From Kangiella shandongensis (GTDB lineage: Bacteria > Pseudomonadota > Gammaproteobacteria > Enterobacterales > Kangiellaceae): a stretch of DNA of 64,000 nucleotides. Position 1 is the first letter of the stretch, and each line of letters begins with the position of its first letter. Shown one piece after another: positions 56,916-64,000 of the stretch. Where the stretch lies: positions 370,683 through 434,682 of the forward strand of contig NZ_JACNML010000001.1 in the NCBI RefSeq assembly GCF_020005365.1, read 5' to 3'. Under the pieces are notes generated by a model that was not told the origin of the DNA, did not search any database, and was given only the letters and a program-made list of their open reading frames with translations. The position numbers and the translations under genes are program-made.

Positions 56916-57341
56916 CTAACCTTTTGCTAGTGGTAAGTTATCGCCACTCCACGACTGAATGCCACCCTTGAGCTTATGCACTTGCTCAAAGCCATGCTTA
57001 CGCAATAAAATTGCCGCACTGCCCGACTGCACACCGGTGGCACAGACCATAATAATGGGGGTTTGCTTATATTTTTCAAGGTCTTTAATACTATCTTTCA
57101 ACTTGGTGAAAGGAATATTAACTGAACCATGAATATGGCCTTTATTAAAGTCAGCAACAGCTCTTAAATCAACAACCTGCGCCTCTTCTTTATTGATGAG
57201 CTGAGTCGCCATCAAGGGTGTCAAAGACTTGCTGCCGCTGGTTGCGGTTTTTAGAATACTAACCAAAAGCAATAATGCGAAAGCTAACCACGCGGTTCCT
57301 AAGAAAGGGTGATTGCCAAAAAACTCGAATAATTGTTCCAT
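56916..57341 (-). CDS. Membrane-anchored rhodanese-like protein
   Basis: 141 residues: an N-terminal transmembrane helix (about 10-30) and one rhodanese domain (about 40-138) with the active-site loop VCATGVQSGSAA, where the Cys would carry persulfide. It is the YibN type found upstream of grxC-secB-gpsA in E. coli. YibN has been linked to membrane protein biogenesis; the sulfur substrate is unknown. It heads the operon. Confidence 0.92.
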   Translation of the reverse strand: MEQLFEFFGNHPFLGTAWLAFALLLLVSILKTATSGSKSLTPLMATQLINKEEAQVVDLRAVADFNKGHIHGSVNIPFTKLKDSIKDLEKYKQTPIIMVCATGVQSGSAAILLRKHGFEQVHKLKGGIQSWSGDNLPLAKG

Positions 57342-57465
57342 CTGCTAGAAAACCTAGAATTTATACTGGAAATTAAAACACCGCATTATACACAAAACCA
57401 CGACCGAGCCTATAGCCCGCAAGGCGAATTCATGGCGAGAACCGGGGGAAGCCTCACCCTATGAC

Positions 57466-58368
57466 TTAAGTTACGGCCTTATCTAACGCCTCTTGGCATA
57501 CACCCTTTAATGCTTCGACGCTTGATAACCGAGTAAAGTTAGGACGAATTAGAAAAGCTATTCGTCGGTGTGGCCCTGGCTCGTTCAGATGGACCGCTGA
57601 CAACGCATTATTCTGTGAAATCAACTGCTCCATCGCCATTTCAGGGATCAGCGTTGTTCCAAGCCGCCCCATAACCATCTGAATCAATGTATTCAGACTC
57701 GTCGCCCCGAAGCCATGTTCAGCAGCATCAGCCCCCAACTTACAGGCGTCTAGAATATGATCTTTCAGACAATGACCATCTTTCAGTAACATCAGATTAC
57801 TTTGTACCAACTCATCACTGGTGATCTCCTTCTGCTGACTGTGTTTGTCTCCCTTAAGAGTGACCCAGTAGAAATCTTCCTGCCAAAATTCCAGAGCTAA
57901 TAACCCCTTATGCGGGAATGGCAAAGCAAGGATGGCCGTATCCAATTCCCCTTTGCGCACCATATCCACCAGCACATGCGACTGCTCCTCGACAATACGC
58001 AGCTCAGCTTGCGGATATTTTTCGTTGAGCAAAGGAAATATTTTTGGCAGTAAGTAAGGTGCAATAGTCGGGATCACACCCACCGATAATGGGGAGCTCA
58101 GCGGCTCTTTCAGACCTTCAGCCAAATGTTGCAGAGAGTCCATTTGCATCACAATCTCGCGCGCCCTGTTTAGCACTTCCTGCCCTATTGGCGTGACCAG
58201 CACTTTTTTATTATCCCGCTCAAAGATCTGCACGCCCAGCTGCTCTTCCAGCTGTGTCAGTGAAGTGCTTAAAGCCGACTGACTGATATTGCACTTCTCT
58301 GCCGCCTTCTTGAAGTGTAGCGTTTCTTCCGCCGCCAGAGCGTAGATCAACTGTTTAAACGAAATCAT
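57466..58368 (-). CDS. oxyR: Peroxide-responsive regulator OxyR
   Basis: LysR-type activator of the peroxide response. The N-terminal helix-turn-helix (about 1-60) has FKKAAEKCNISQSALSTSLTQLE. The redox Cys pair is Cys200 in KDGHCLKDH and Cys209 in DACKLG, equivalent to Cys199/Cys208 of E. coli; together these make OxyR more likely than another LysR member. 300 residues (E. coli 305). It is divergent from ahpC, and their 138-bp gap should hold the OxyR-binding site. Confidence 0.93.
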   Translation of the reverse strand: MISFKQLIYALAAEETLHFKKAAEKCNISQSALSTSLTQLEEQLGVQIFERDNKKVLVTPIGQEVLNRAREIVMQMDSLQHLAEGLKEPLSSPLSVGVIPTIAPYLLPKIFPLLNEKYPQAELRIVEEQSHVLVDMVRKGELDTAILALPFPHKGLLALEFWQEDFYWVTLKGDKHSQQKEITSDELVQSNLMLLKDGHCLKDHILDACKLGADAAEHGFGATSLNTLIQMVMGRLGTTLIPEMAMEQLISQNNALSAVHLNEPGPHRRIAFLIRPNFTRLSSVEALKGVCQEALDKAVT

Positions 58369-58429
58369 GATTAAATCCTAACGCGATCCATATTCAGTAT
58401 TTTAGAATATAAACATCAATTAATTCAAA

Positions 58430-58457
58430 TTTACTAAACACAAGCCGTCTTTATAAT
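58430..58457 (+). promoter_or_regulatory. Candidate sigma-70 promoter of ahpC
   Basis: TTTACT (58430-58435), a 16-bp spacer and a perfect TATAAT (58452-58457) lie about 50 bp before the ATG. An AT-rich stretch upstream, shared with the oxyR promoter, is the likely OxyR-binding region. I could not fit its full consensus with confidence. Confidence 0.55.
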
Positions 58458-58506
58458 TAACACCGTAATCACATACAACCTTAAATAAATTAACAGGAGG
58501 CCAAAC

Positions 58507-59070
58507 ATGGCACTTATCAATACTGAGATTAAGCCGTTTAACGCAACAGCATTTAAAGATGGCGAGTTTGTCGAAGTATCTAACAAGGATATCGAAGGCA
58601 AATGGGCAGTATTCTTTTTCTACCCAGCGGACTTCACTTTCGTATGCCCTACAGAGCTTGGCGATCTGGCGGATCACTACGAAGAACTGCAGAAGCGTGG
58701 CGTCGAAGTGTTCTCAGTATCCACTGATACACACTTCACTCACAAAGCGTGGCACGAAACATCAGACACTATCGGAAAAATTAAATACGGCATGATCGGT
58801 GACCCAACGGGCGAAATCACTCGCAACTTTGAAGTTATGCGCGAAGGTCAAGGGTTAGCAGATCGCGGTACTTTCGTTGTTGACCCTGATGGCGTAATTC
58901 AAGTAATGGAAATCACAGCAGAAGGTGTTGGCCGTGATGCTGAAGAGTTGGTGCGTAAAATTAAAGCCGCTCAATACGTTCGCGATAACCCAGGCCAGGT
59001 ATGCCCAGCAGCATGGAAAGAAGGCGAAGATACTCTAGCACCTTCGCTGGACTTGGTTGGCAAAATCTAA
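58507..59070 (+). CDS. ahpC: Alkyl hydroperoxide reductase subunit C (peroxiredoxin)
   Basis: Typical 2-Cys peroxiredoxin that reduces hydrogen peroxide and organic peroxides. The peroxidatic Cys47 is in FTFVCPTE and the resolving Cys is in GQVCPAAW. 187 residues, the E. coli length. A strong AGGAGG precedes the ATG. It pairs with ahpF downstream and is divergent from oxyR, which activates it in enterics. Confidence 0.97.
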   Translation: MALINTEIKPFNATAFKDGEFVEVSNKDIEGKWAVFFFYPADFTFVCPTELGDLADHYEELQKRGVEVFSVSTDTHFTHKAWHETSDTIGKIKYGMIGDPTGEITRNFEVMREGQGLADRGTFVVDPDGVIQVMEITAEGVGRDAEELVRKIKAAQYVRDNPGQVCPAAWKEGEDTLAPSLDLVGKI

Positions 59071-59093
59071 TCCACACTAGCCGGCAAGCAATA

Positions 59094-59123
59094 GCCTGGT
59101 GAGTTTATAAAGGCTCATCAGGC
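59094..59123 (+). other. Hairpin between ahpC and ahpF
   Basis: GCCTGGTGAG/CTCATCAGGC forms a 10-bp stem (one G-T pair) around a 10-nt loop in the 92-bp gap. No T-run follows. It could protect the ahpC message or lower ahpF expression. Confidence 0.5.
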
Positions 59124-59162
59124 CTGAACCTGAAACCAATACTTGTAAGAAGGAAAGTTAAC

Positions 59163-60794
59163 ATGCTCAACAATCAAATCTTAGAAACTTTGAAAGGCTA
59201 TACCGCAGAGATGCAGAAGACGGTGACTTTCGTCTTGCAAACCGGTGAACATTCAAAGCGCAATGAACTAAAAGAATTTTTAGAAGGCTTTGCCAGTGTT
59301 AGCGATAAGCTCCAGTTCGAAGAACGGGATCTTAATAAAGAATCTCTTAATGGCAAAGTTCGCAGCCCAATCAGTTTCCTGCTTGAAGTCGATGGTACCG
59401 ACACAGGAATTCAATTTTCAGGCATCCCATCGGGTCACGAGTTTAACTCATTAGTATTGGCGGTACTGCAGTCAGCAGGAACGCCGATCAAGCTGGATAG
59501 CTCGCTGCAAAACATGGTCAAAAAAGTGGGCCAGGAAATGAAGTTTGAAGTGTTTGTCAGCCTTAGCTGTCATAACTGTCCTGACGTCGTACAGGCTCTG
59601 AATCAATTTGCTGTGCTGAATCCAAACATTTCAGCAGAAATGATTGATGGCGGTCTGTTCCAGGATGTTATCGAAGAACGAGATATTCAGGGTGTTCCCA
59701 GCGTCTATCTCAACGGTAAACTATTCGCTAACGGTAAAGTGACAGCAGCAGAGCTCATCGATAAATTACTGGAGCAGGAGCCATCAATCGCAACAACTGA
59801 CTCGCGCGATAAGCTTCCTTTACAGGACGTTGTTGTCATTGGCGGTGGTCCAGCAGGTGTCAGCAGCGCCATTTATAGCGCACGCAAAGGTCTTAAAGTA
59901 ACATTGATTGCCGATCGCATTGGTGGACAGGTTAAAGACACCATGGGCATCGAAAATTTAATTTCTGTCCCGAATACAACCGGTCCCGAATTATCCGGAG
60001 CACTACAGGCACACCTGAACGAATACGACATTACGATTAAAGAGCACTTGCGAGTGACCGAAATTAATCAAGGTGATATTAAAAACATCGCTCTCTCATC
60101 TGGCGAAGTGATTGACACTAAGACAGTGATTGTTGCTACTGGCGCTAAATGGAGAGAGCTCGGCATTCCCGGTGAAAAAGAAAATATCGGTAACGGCGTT
60201 GCCTACTGCCCACATTGCGATGGCCCTTTCTTTAAAGGCAAAGATGTCGCAGTCATCGGCGGCGGCAACTCAGGTATCGAAGCCGCACTGGATTTGGCAG
60301 GAATCGTAAAATCCGTAACCGTGTTTGAATTTATGCCAGAATTAAAAGCCGACAAAGTGTTAGTCGACCAGGCAGAAGCCAAAAACAACATCACCATTTT
60401 GAAAAATGTCGCGACGCAAGAAATTCATGCAGACAGTGGTAAAGTGTCATCGATTTCATATCAGGAACGAGCCACAGAAACCGCTCACAGCATCGCCCTG
60501 GATGGTGTGTTTGTACAGATTGGTTTAGTACCGAATACCAGCTTCCTAGGTGATGTAGTTGAGACCACTAAATTCGGCGAGATTATTATTAACGAAAAAT
60601 GCGAAACATCGCAGCCGGGTATCTATGCCGCCGGGGATGTCACCACTGTACCCTACAAACAAATTGTAGTTTCCATGGGCGAAGGCTCAAAGGCATCGCT
60701 AGCATCATTTGAGTACTTGTTAGCTAACTCCAGAAAACTAGAAAAAATGTATGAAGACCATCAAGCTTCGCAAGATGAGCGTGACGCCGCATAG
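59163..60794 (+). CDS. ahpF: Alkyl hydroperoxide reductase subunit F
   Basis: NADH-dependent flavoprotein that re-reduces AhpC. The N-terminal double thioredoxin-like domain has CHNCPD (about residues 138-141). The FAD-binding motif is [17 protein letters not shown], the redox pair is CPHCDGP, the NAD-binding motif is [17 protein letters not shown] and the C-terminal FAD motif is [10 protein letters not shown]. 543 residues, about 20 more than E. coli AhpF (521), mostly at the C-terminus. Ribosome binding site AGAAGGA before ATG. Confidence 0.96.
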   Translation: MLNNQILETLKGYTAEMQKTVTFVLQTGEHSKRNELKEFLEGFASVSDKLQFEERDLNKESLNGKVRSPISFLLEVDGTDTGIQFSGIPSGHEFNSLVLAVLQSAGTPIKLDSSLQNMVKKVGQEMKFEVFVSLSCHNCPDVVQALNQFAVLNPNISAEMIDGGLFQDVIEERDIQGVPSVYLNGKLFANGKVTAAELIDKLLEQEPSIATTDSRDKLPLQDVVVIGGGPAGVSSAIYSARKGLKVTLIADRIGGQVKDTMGIENLISVPNTTGPELSGALQAHLNEYDITIKEHLRVTEINQGDIKNIALSSGEVIDTKTVIVATGAKWRELGIPGEKENIGNGVAYCPHCDGPFFKGKDVAVIGGGNSGIEAALDLAGIVKSVTVFEFMPELKADKVLVDQAEAKNNITILKNVATQEIHADSGKVSSISYQERATETAHSIALDGVFVQIGLVPNTSFLGDVVETTKFGEIIINEKCETSQPGIYAAGDVTTVPYKQIVVSMGEGSKASLASFEYLLANSRKLEKMYEDHQASQDERDAA

Positions 60795-60805
60795 TAGCAA
60801 TAAAG

Positions 60806-60832
60806 AAGCCCCGGTAATCGGGGCTTTTTTAC
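60806..60832. terminator. Terminator after ahpF
   Basis: A perfect 8-bp stem AAGCCCCG/CGGGGCTT with a 5-nt loop is followed by TTTT. It ends ahpF and reaches the stop of the convergent gene. Confidence 0.88.
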
Positions 60833-61350
60833 AAATAATTAGATAGACCGTAATAAAGCTTGGCTCTATCACTAAGTGCCTTTTTATTAGCACGAGTCAT
60901 ATCTATAGTTAACTGACAATTATCATCTACTGTGAACATACCCATAGGGAAACGCGCAATAACTATCTTCCTTAAATAGTCTAAGTCACCAGCTTGATAG
61001 TTAGCATATACGTAATTATCCACAGTCTCTTTGAGTATTAACTCTTGTCCACAATATATATCGAATCCAATCTTCCCTAAAGATACTTTCGGTCTATATT
61101 TTTGAGTGTTTTCATTGAAAATGAAGCCAACCTCATAATACCGATCTTCATCCAAATTTATTGAATAAGTATAAGGTTCATTAAAGTTATCGGATATCTG
61201 CTCACTAATGATTATTTCTGGTTTATCAAAGTCACTGGCTAAATAGTCCCAAAAGATCCTCATGTCAGCTGGTTTCAAAACATATAAGCCCAACACAATC
61301 AGAACAGGAGATATAGCAACTAAGCTCAAAAAGTATTTAAAAAGTTTCAA
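60829..61350 (-). CDS. Unknown membrane-anchored protein
   Basis: 173 residues with one N-terminal hydrophobic helix (about 6-26), which could be a signal anchor, and a soluble part with two cysteines (YCGQ and DNCQ). No family recognised. The composition is AT-rich (Tyr, Asn, Ile, Asp), unlike ahpF. It is the first gene of the accessory segment and is convergent with ahpF. The region upstream is full of remnants and mobile elements, so it is likely to be acquired. Confidence 0.6.
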   Translation of the reverse strand: MKLFKYFLSLVAISPVLIVLGLYVLKPADMRIFWDYLASDFDKPEIIISEQISDNFNEPYTYSINLDEDRYYEVGFIFNENTQKYRPKVSLGKIGFDIYCGQELILKETVDNYVYANYQAGDLDYLRKIVIARFPMGMFTVDDNCQLTIDMTRANKKALSDRAKLYYGLSNYL

Positions 61351-61387
61351 TCCATCCCTCTCTCACTCCGTAGCTAGTTTATAGCTT

Positions 61388-61495
61388 TCACTCATTCTTT
61401 GCCCACTGATTTACCAACCGCTCAACTCTGCTCTTCTTGGCTACAGGAACAAAATATGTCATAGCCCTAGATACTCCAATAAAGCAGAAGGACAT
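61388..61495 (-). pseudogene. C-terminal remnant of an SF1 (UvrD-like) helicase
   Basis: A 35-codon frame reads FCFIGVSRAMTYFVPVAKK then SRVERLVNQWAKNE and a stop. The GVSRA core followed by Thr-Tyr-Phe resembles motif VI of SF1 helicases, and the position at a C-terminus fits. An in-frame stop lies just upstream (near 61500) and no helicase gene precedes it, so this is a scrap of a deleted gene. The assignment rests on a short motif. Confidence 0.42.
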
Positions 61496-61517
61496 TCGTT
61501 AAAGAAGCCAAAACAGT

Positions 61518-61600
61518 CAGTAAACGTAGGGTGCGTCGTGACGCACCAAATATTCAGCCAACCAGAAAACGGTGCGTTGCAACGCACCCTACGCTAGCTG
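61518..61600. repeat. Paired-palindrome repeat (REPIN-like), copy 1
   Basis: Two small palindromes, GGTGCGTCGTGACGCACC and GGTGCGTTGCAACGCACC, lie inside outer inverted arms CGTAGGG/CCCTACG (61525-61593), with a 23-nt spacer between them. Shared flanks CAGTAAA and CTAGCTG extend the element to 61518-61600. A second copy is at 63678-63745. The organisation is that of paired inverted REP sequences, mobilised in trans by RAYT transposases; no such gene is in the window. Confidence 0.8.
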
Positions 61601-61667
61601 GCTAATTTCTTATAAAACATAACCTTTCCTTAATCTCCTTCACAAAATAATTAAATCGACTCTGACC

Positions 61668-62976
61668 CTGACGGATCCCCACGAATTTAGCTGAGTTCAT
61701 AGTACAGTTTTTCTTTGATTAATGACATTGCTTGTAACCAGTCTCTATGAGAGTGCCTGAGTCCAACGTCATTAATAATTTGTAGGGCAAGGTATTGGAG
61801 TGATAGCACCCTTCGGTTCTTTATGGTGTTTGCCTGATAACGGTAATGCAGTTTCATCTTCTCAGCCTGGTAGCCCAAGATTAAAGTAATGTAGGCTGTC
61901 AGCATTCCAATCAGTAATAAGTTTGTTAATCGTTGCACATTCCTGGTTAAACTGTAGCGCATGCTTAAACCAAATTGGTGTGACTTCATGTCTCTAAAGC
62001 TTTCTTCGATTTGCATACGGGTTTTATAGATGTTAATGACGGTTTGAGGTTTAGCGAGTGTCGAAGGCAGATTGGTAACAATCATCCAAGGCGATGATTC
62101 TCGCCGTGCGTTTTTCTGGCTATGCTTAGAGCGGGCAACAGCGCCTAATTTGGTCATCTTTTTACGACGTTTAGGCCTAGATTGAGTGTAATACAGATGG
62201 CAAGGAAGCGGATTACTCATCGCTATTTCCGTATCGGTAATACGTTTTATGCGCGAGTTTGCCTGAGCATATAAAGTGTTGCATTTAATCCAAGCGCCAC
62301 TCCTTTTCACCATAATGCTGCCTCTGAGTCGACCAATCCAGTACCACTCCAATGACTCGACCACTTTGAACCATGGCACTAGAAAGCCCGCATCAGTAAT
62401 AATGATGGGCTTACAGTTAGAGGGGAGTAACTGGGATAGCTTATGCAAAAACTGATGCTGAACTTTACGTCCACCATACTCTTTAAGGCTATGAACTTTT
62501 TCATAGAGCGTGATACTTCGACCGTCGAACACCAGTGATGCTCTTAGCACAATATAAGCCCTATCTTCAGTTAAGTCTGACCAATCAATTAAGATACGAG
62601 GATGCCGGTGCTTAATAAGCTGGCGGCAAATAGCTTGATAAAACCGTGAGCTGTCTTGTTCTAAACGATGATTTCCGACGAGCCGATCACTCTGTTTAAT
62701 GGCGTGCTTGGTAAGACACTGTCGTCTGCTTGAACGGCCTAAGCCGGTGACGGACAGGCACTGGCCATGAAGTAAGGAGTCAACGTTGGTGGCCAGTGCT
62801 TTTAATCGTGATTTATGGCAGTTAAGGGAGGATTTTCCGAGCAAATTATGCAATACTTTTTCAACATTCATGGCGTTTCCTTGTGACGGTTTGTTTGGCG
62901 ATAGATCTGATCACCAAACGTCATGAATGTTCCTTAACTTTATGAATTAATTATCTATTTTGTGGGGATTCGTCAG
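61668..62976 (-). mobile_element. Complete IS10-like insertion sequence (IS4 family)
   Basis: A 1309-bp element with imperfect terminal inverted repeats CTGACGGATCCCCAC (left, 61668 on) and CTGACGAATCCCCAC (right end, inverted, ending at 62976). It is flanked by a 9-bp direct repeat ACTCTGACC at 61659-61667 and 62977-62985, the target duplication expected for IS10-type elements. It contains one intact transposase gene. The intact duplication suggests recent insertion. Confidence 0.93.
61687..62871 (-). CDS. IS4-family (IS10-like) DDE transposase
   Basis: 394-residue transposase, close to the length of IS10 transposase (402). The catalytic triad can be placed: Asp in ILIDWSDLT, Asp in IIITDAGFLVPWF and Glu in the YREK signature YKTRMQIEESFRDMK (Y-2-R-3-E-6-K). 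The frame is intact and fills the element, with its stop close to the left inverted repeat. It moves the element by cut-and-paste through a hairpin intermediate, as known for IS10. Confidence 0.95.
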   Translation of the reverse strand: MNVEKVLHNLLGKSSLNCHKSRLKALATNVDSLLHGQCLSVTGLGRSSRRQCLTKHAIKQSDRLVGNHRLEQDSSRFYQAICRQLIKHRHPRILIDWSDLTEDRAYIVLRASLVFDGRSITLYEKVHSLKEYGGRKVQHQFLHKLSQLLPSNCKPIIITDAGFLVPWFKVVESLEWYWIGRLRGSIMVKRSGAWIKCNTLYAQANSRIKRITDTEIAMSNPLPCHLYYTQSRPKRRKKMTKLGAVARSKHSQKNARRESSPWMIVTNLPSTLAKPQTVINIYKTRMQIEESFRDMKSHQFGLSMRYSLTRNVQRLTNLLLIGMLTAYITLILGYQAEKMKLHYRYQANTIKNRRVLSLQYLALQIINDVGLRHSHRDWLQAMSLIKEKLYYELS

Positions 62977-63035
62977 ACTCTGACCCCAATTATTTCGCTA
63001 GCTTACGTTCTTTCGAGGCTACGCTTGCTTACCTT

Positions 63036-63341
63036 TTATCCTTTACCTGAAAGAATTGATACACAAAGCATTATAAATAATAGCAATCCAAGTCCACTGG
63101 TAATTCTTACTATATACACAAACTTGTAGTGCTTCACATCCAAATAATGCTTATAACAACTTGTAAGGACAAACTCTCCGAAAAATTCAGCATTCTTTGA
63201 AGATATGAAAATCCCGTCTGGATAATTATATTTCTTGTAAAGCTCAGGATAAAATTTCTTCAATTTGCTCACAAGAACAATTGAAGAAAAAATATTTAGT
63301 ATTACTGAGAAAAGGAATAATACGAATAATGTATTACTCAT
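63036..63341 (-). CDS. Two-helix membrane protein overlapping the truncated upstream gene
   Basis: 101 residues: helix about 3-25, a soluble middle (FYPELYKKYNYPDG) and a second helix about 77-98. The layout is loosely like UspB-type proteins, but the similarity is too weak to name it. ATG 63341 overlaps the stop of the upstream frame (ATGAGTAA), so translation was coupled. In toxin-immunity pairs a small membrane protein often follows its toxin in this way; that is speculation here. A longer in-frame start at 63389 lies inside the upstream gene. Confidence 0.6.
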   Translation of the reverse strand: MSNTLFVLFLFSVILNIFSSIVLVSKLKKFYPELYKKYNYPDGIFISSKNAEFFGEFVLTSCYKHYLDVKHYKFVYIVRITSGLGLLLFIMLCVSILSGKG

Positions 63342-63705
63342 CTTTACAGCCACACTTTGATCTTTTAAAAGTACCAGGCGTATTATCAATTTCGCTATGC
63401 CCCGCTAGAGCCGTTCCACCAGCCTCAAATCCACCAGTTATTGAAAACCCAGATGCAGAAACAGTACCAAAATTAACACTATAATATTGCCACCCAATTC
63501 CTACGCTTGCACCCAATGTTGTCACCATAGCTGTACCTTCCAAACTTTTACCGTAAGCATTATCAGAAGGGTCATTCAAAGTTATCTCCGAGCCAGTCGC
63601 CCCTACAGGCCAGCCTCCGCCAAATCCAGCACCTTTAATCTTTACATGTGCTCTTACTTTATAACCGTCCTTTCCGCAGTAAACGTAGGGTGCGTCGTGA
63701 CGCAC
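63334..63705 (-). pseudogene. 5'-truncated gene, Gly-rich C-terminal fragment
   Basis: The open frame has about 123 codons, but its first nine or so (MRHDAPYVY) lie in the REPIN-like repeat, so the native part starts near 63677. The remaining 114 residues are rich in Gly, Ser and Thr (GFGGGWPVGATGSE, GASVGIGWQYYS and FSITGGFEAGGTALAG) and end CGCKDE. Glycine-rich beta sequence of this kind occurs in the C-terminal parts of large secreted or Rhs-like proteins, but no family can be named. The gene was cut by the repeat or by a deletion next to it. It is coupled to the two-helix protein gene downstream. Confidence 0.5.
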
Positions 63706-63745
63706 CCCAGAAAAACGGTGCGTTGCAACGCACCCTACGCTAGCT
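63678..63745. repeat. Paired-palindrome repeat (REPIN-like), copy 2
   Basis: Same two palindromes and outer CGTAGGG/CCCTACG arms (63684-63739) and the same flanks CAGTAAA and CTAGCTG as copy 1. The inner spacer is only 10 nt against 23 in copy 1. It lies across the truncated 5' end of the Gly-rich gene. Confidence 0.8.
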
Positions 63746-63753
63746 GACCCTAA

Positions 63754-63873
63754 TTATTTAACTCCCGAGAGGGCGTAGAATATATCCACATTTACCTTAC
63801 TTAACGCTTTATCTTCTTCTATTACTGTTAATTTCCCCTTACATTCGCTTTTTTCGTAGCTTGTTGTAGTGGC
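63754..63873 (-). pseudogene. C-terminal gene fragment next to the IS3 end
   Basis: A 39-codon frame reading into KLTVIEEDKALSKVNVDIF and ending ALSGVK before a stop at 63754 is open up to the IS3-family end at about 63874. It looks like the C-terminus of a gene interrupted by the IS element. No family recognised. Confidence 0.35.
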
Positions 63874-64000
63874 TGTAGTGGTCAACAAAACCCGGACACC
63901 TTTTTAGCTAATTTCTCGGCTTTTGCCGGTGGTAGACCATCATTAAATTGATGCGGTCGCTCCCAGTTGTAATAATTCATCAGGAAGTAACTGACATCAC
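63874..64000 (-). mobile_element. End of an IS3-family insertion sequence (partial)
   Basis: A likely terminal sequence begins at TGTAGTGGTC (63874) and continues to CCCGGACACC (63900). Coding for the transposase starts inside it. The element runs off the window. TGTAGTGG is repeated just outside (63865-63872), so the exact boundary is unsure. Confidence 0.75.
63882..64000 (-). CDS. IS3-family transposase OrfB, C-terminal part (partial)
   Basis: The minus-strand frame reads YFLMNYYNWERPHQFNDGL and then PPAKAEKLAKKV before a TGA at 63882. This is the C-terminal end of the rve integrase domain of IS3-family OrfB, where NWERPH (cognate of NxxRPH) is conserved. Only 38 residues are inside the window; the rest lies beyond base 64000, so whether the gene is intact cannot be judged. 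Confidence 0.87.
   Translation of the reverse strand, partial: DVSYFLMNYYNWERPHQFNDGLPPAKAEKLAKKVSGFC

Noticed and set aside
58369..58430. A full OxyR-binding site between oxyR and ahpC
   Set aside because: The AT-rich sequence has scattered ATA and TAT elements, but I could not align four correctly spaced consensus blocks, so no exact site is claimed.
62986..63035. Coding remnant to the right of the IS10-like element
   Set aside because: Short, with stops in all frames; nothing recognisable.
61518..63745. CRISPR array from the repeated palindromes
   Set aside because: Only two copies 2.1 kb apart, with no regular spacers and no cas genes.

Overview
The window is chromosomal DNA from a gammaproteobacterium. 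Co-directional ubiE-ubiJ-ubiB-tatABC, priA/ftsN/hslVU, an oxyR/ahpCF pair, glnA-ntrB-ntrC and a secB-grxC-rhodanese-gpsA block are typical of that class. Two secreted proteases with C-terminal pre-peptidase (PPC) domains, a large TonB-dependent receptor and an RND pump suggest a free-living, protein-degrading marine bacterium, possibly of the Kangiella type. The genus is an inference, not shown by the sequence. No rRNA, tRNA or CRISPR array was recognised.

Layout. 1-3050: penicillin-binding protein 1A and rpmE, convergent on a shared terminator. 3200-7920: a four-gene chaperone-usher operon on the minus strand (two paralogous subunits, chaperone, usher) behind a long AT-rich leader that carries a perfect CRP-type palindrome and two other palindromes. 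8395-15200: a small membrane protein, priA, an ftsN-like SPOR gene, two unknown envelope genes, then hslVU behind a near-perfect sigma-32 promoter. 15237-19845: a trypsin-like protease with PKD, PPC and Fn3-like domains, then a subtilisin-like protease with two PPC domains. The two genes have the same upstream sequence module with identical internal spacing. 19930-25180: DUF971 gene, ubiE, ubiJ, ubiB, HIT protein, tatABC. 25290-27060: two unknown AT-rich genes and a DUF4442 protein. 27083-35055: a secreted M24 peptidase divergent from a tetR-type repressor and an acrAB-tolC-like efflux operon with a visible operator. 35223-42358: PerM-type transporter, tatD, an MFS-acyltransferase fusion, SRPBCC protein, dtd, lipoprotein, typA. 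42448-49857: diguanylate cyclase, a PP-loop sulfurtransferase translationally coupled to a TusA-like protein, a methyltransferase and a TonB receptor. 50186-54220: nitrogen control, with glnA behind an NtrC-type site, a DUF4124 gene, ntrB, and an ntrC lacking the whole AAA+ domain. 54223-60794: trmL, a small membrane protein, gpsA, secB, grxC, rhodanese, oxyR, ahpC, ahpF.

60829-64000 is a decayed accessory region. It holds an unknown membrane-anchored protein, a C-terminal scrap of an SF1 helicase, two copies of a paired-palindrome (REPIN-like) repeat, a complete IS10-like insertion sequence with 9-bp target duplication, a 5'-truncated gene overlapping a two-TM gene, another gene scrap, and the end of an IS3-family element running off the window.

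The most unusual points are the shared protease promoter module, the NtrC reduced to receiver plus Fis helix-turn-helix, the divergent chaperone-usher cluster, and the PP-loop/TusA pair.
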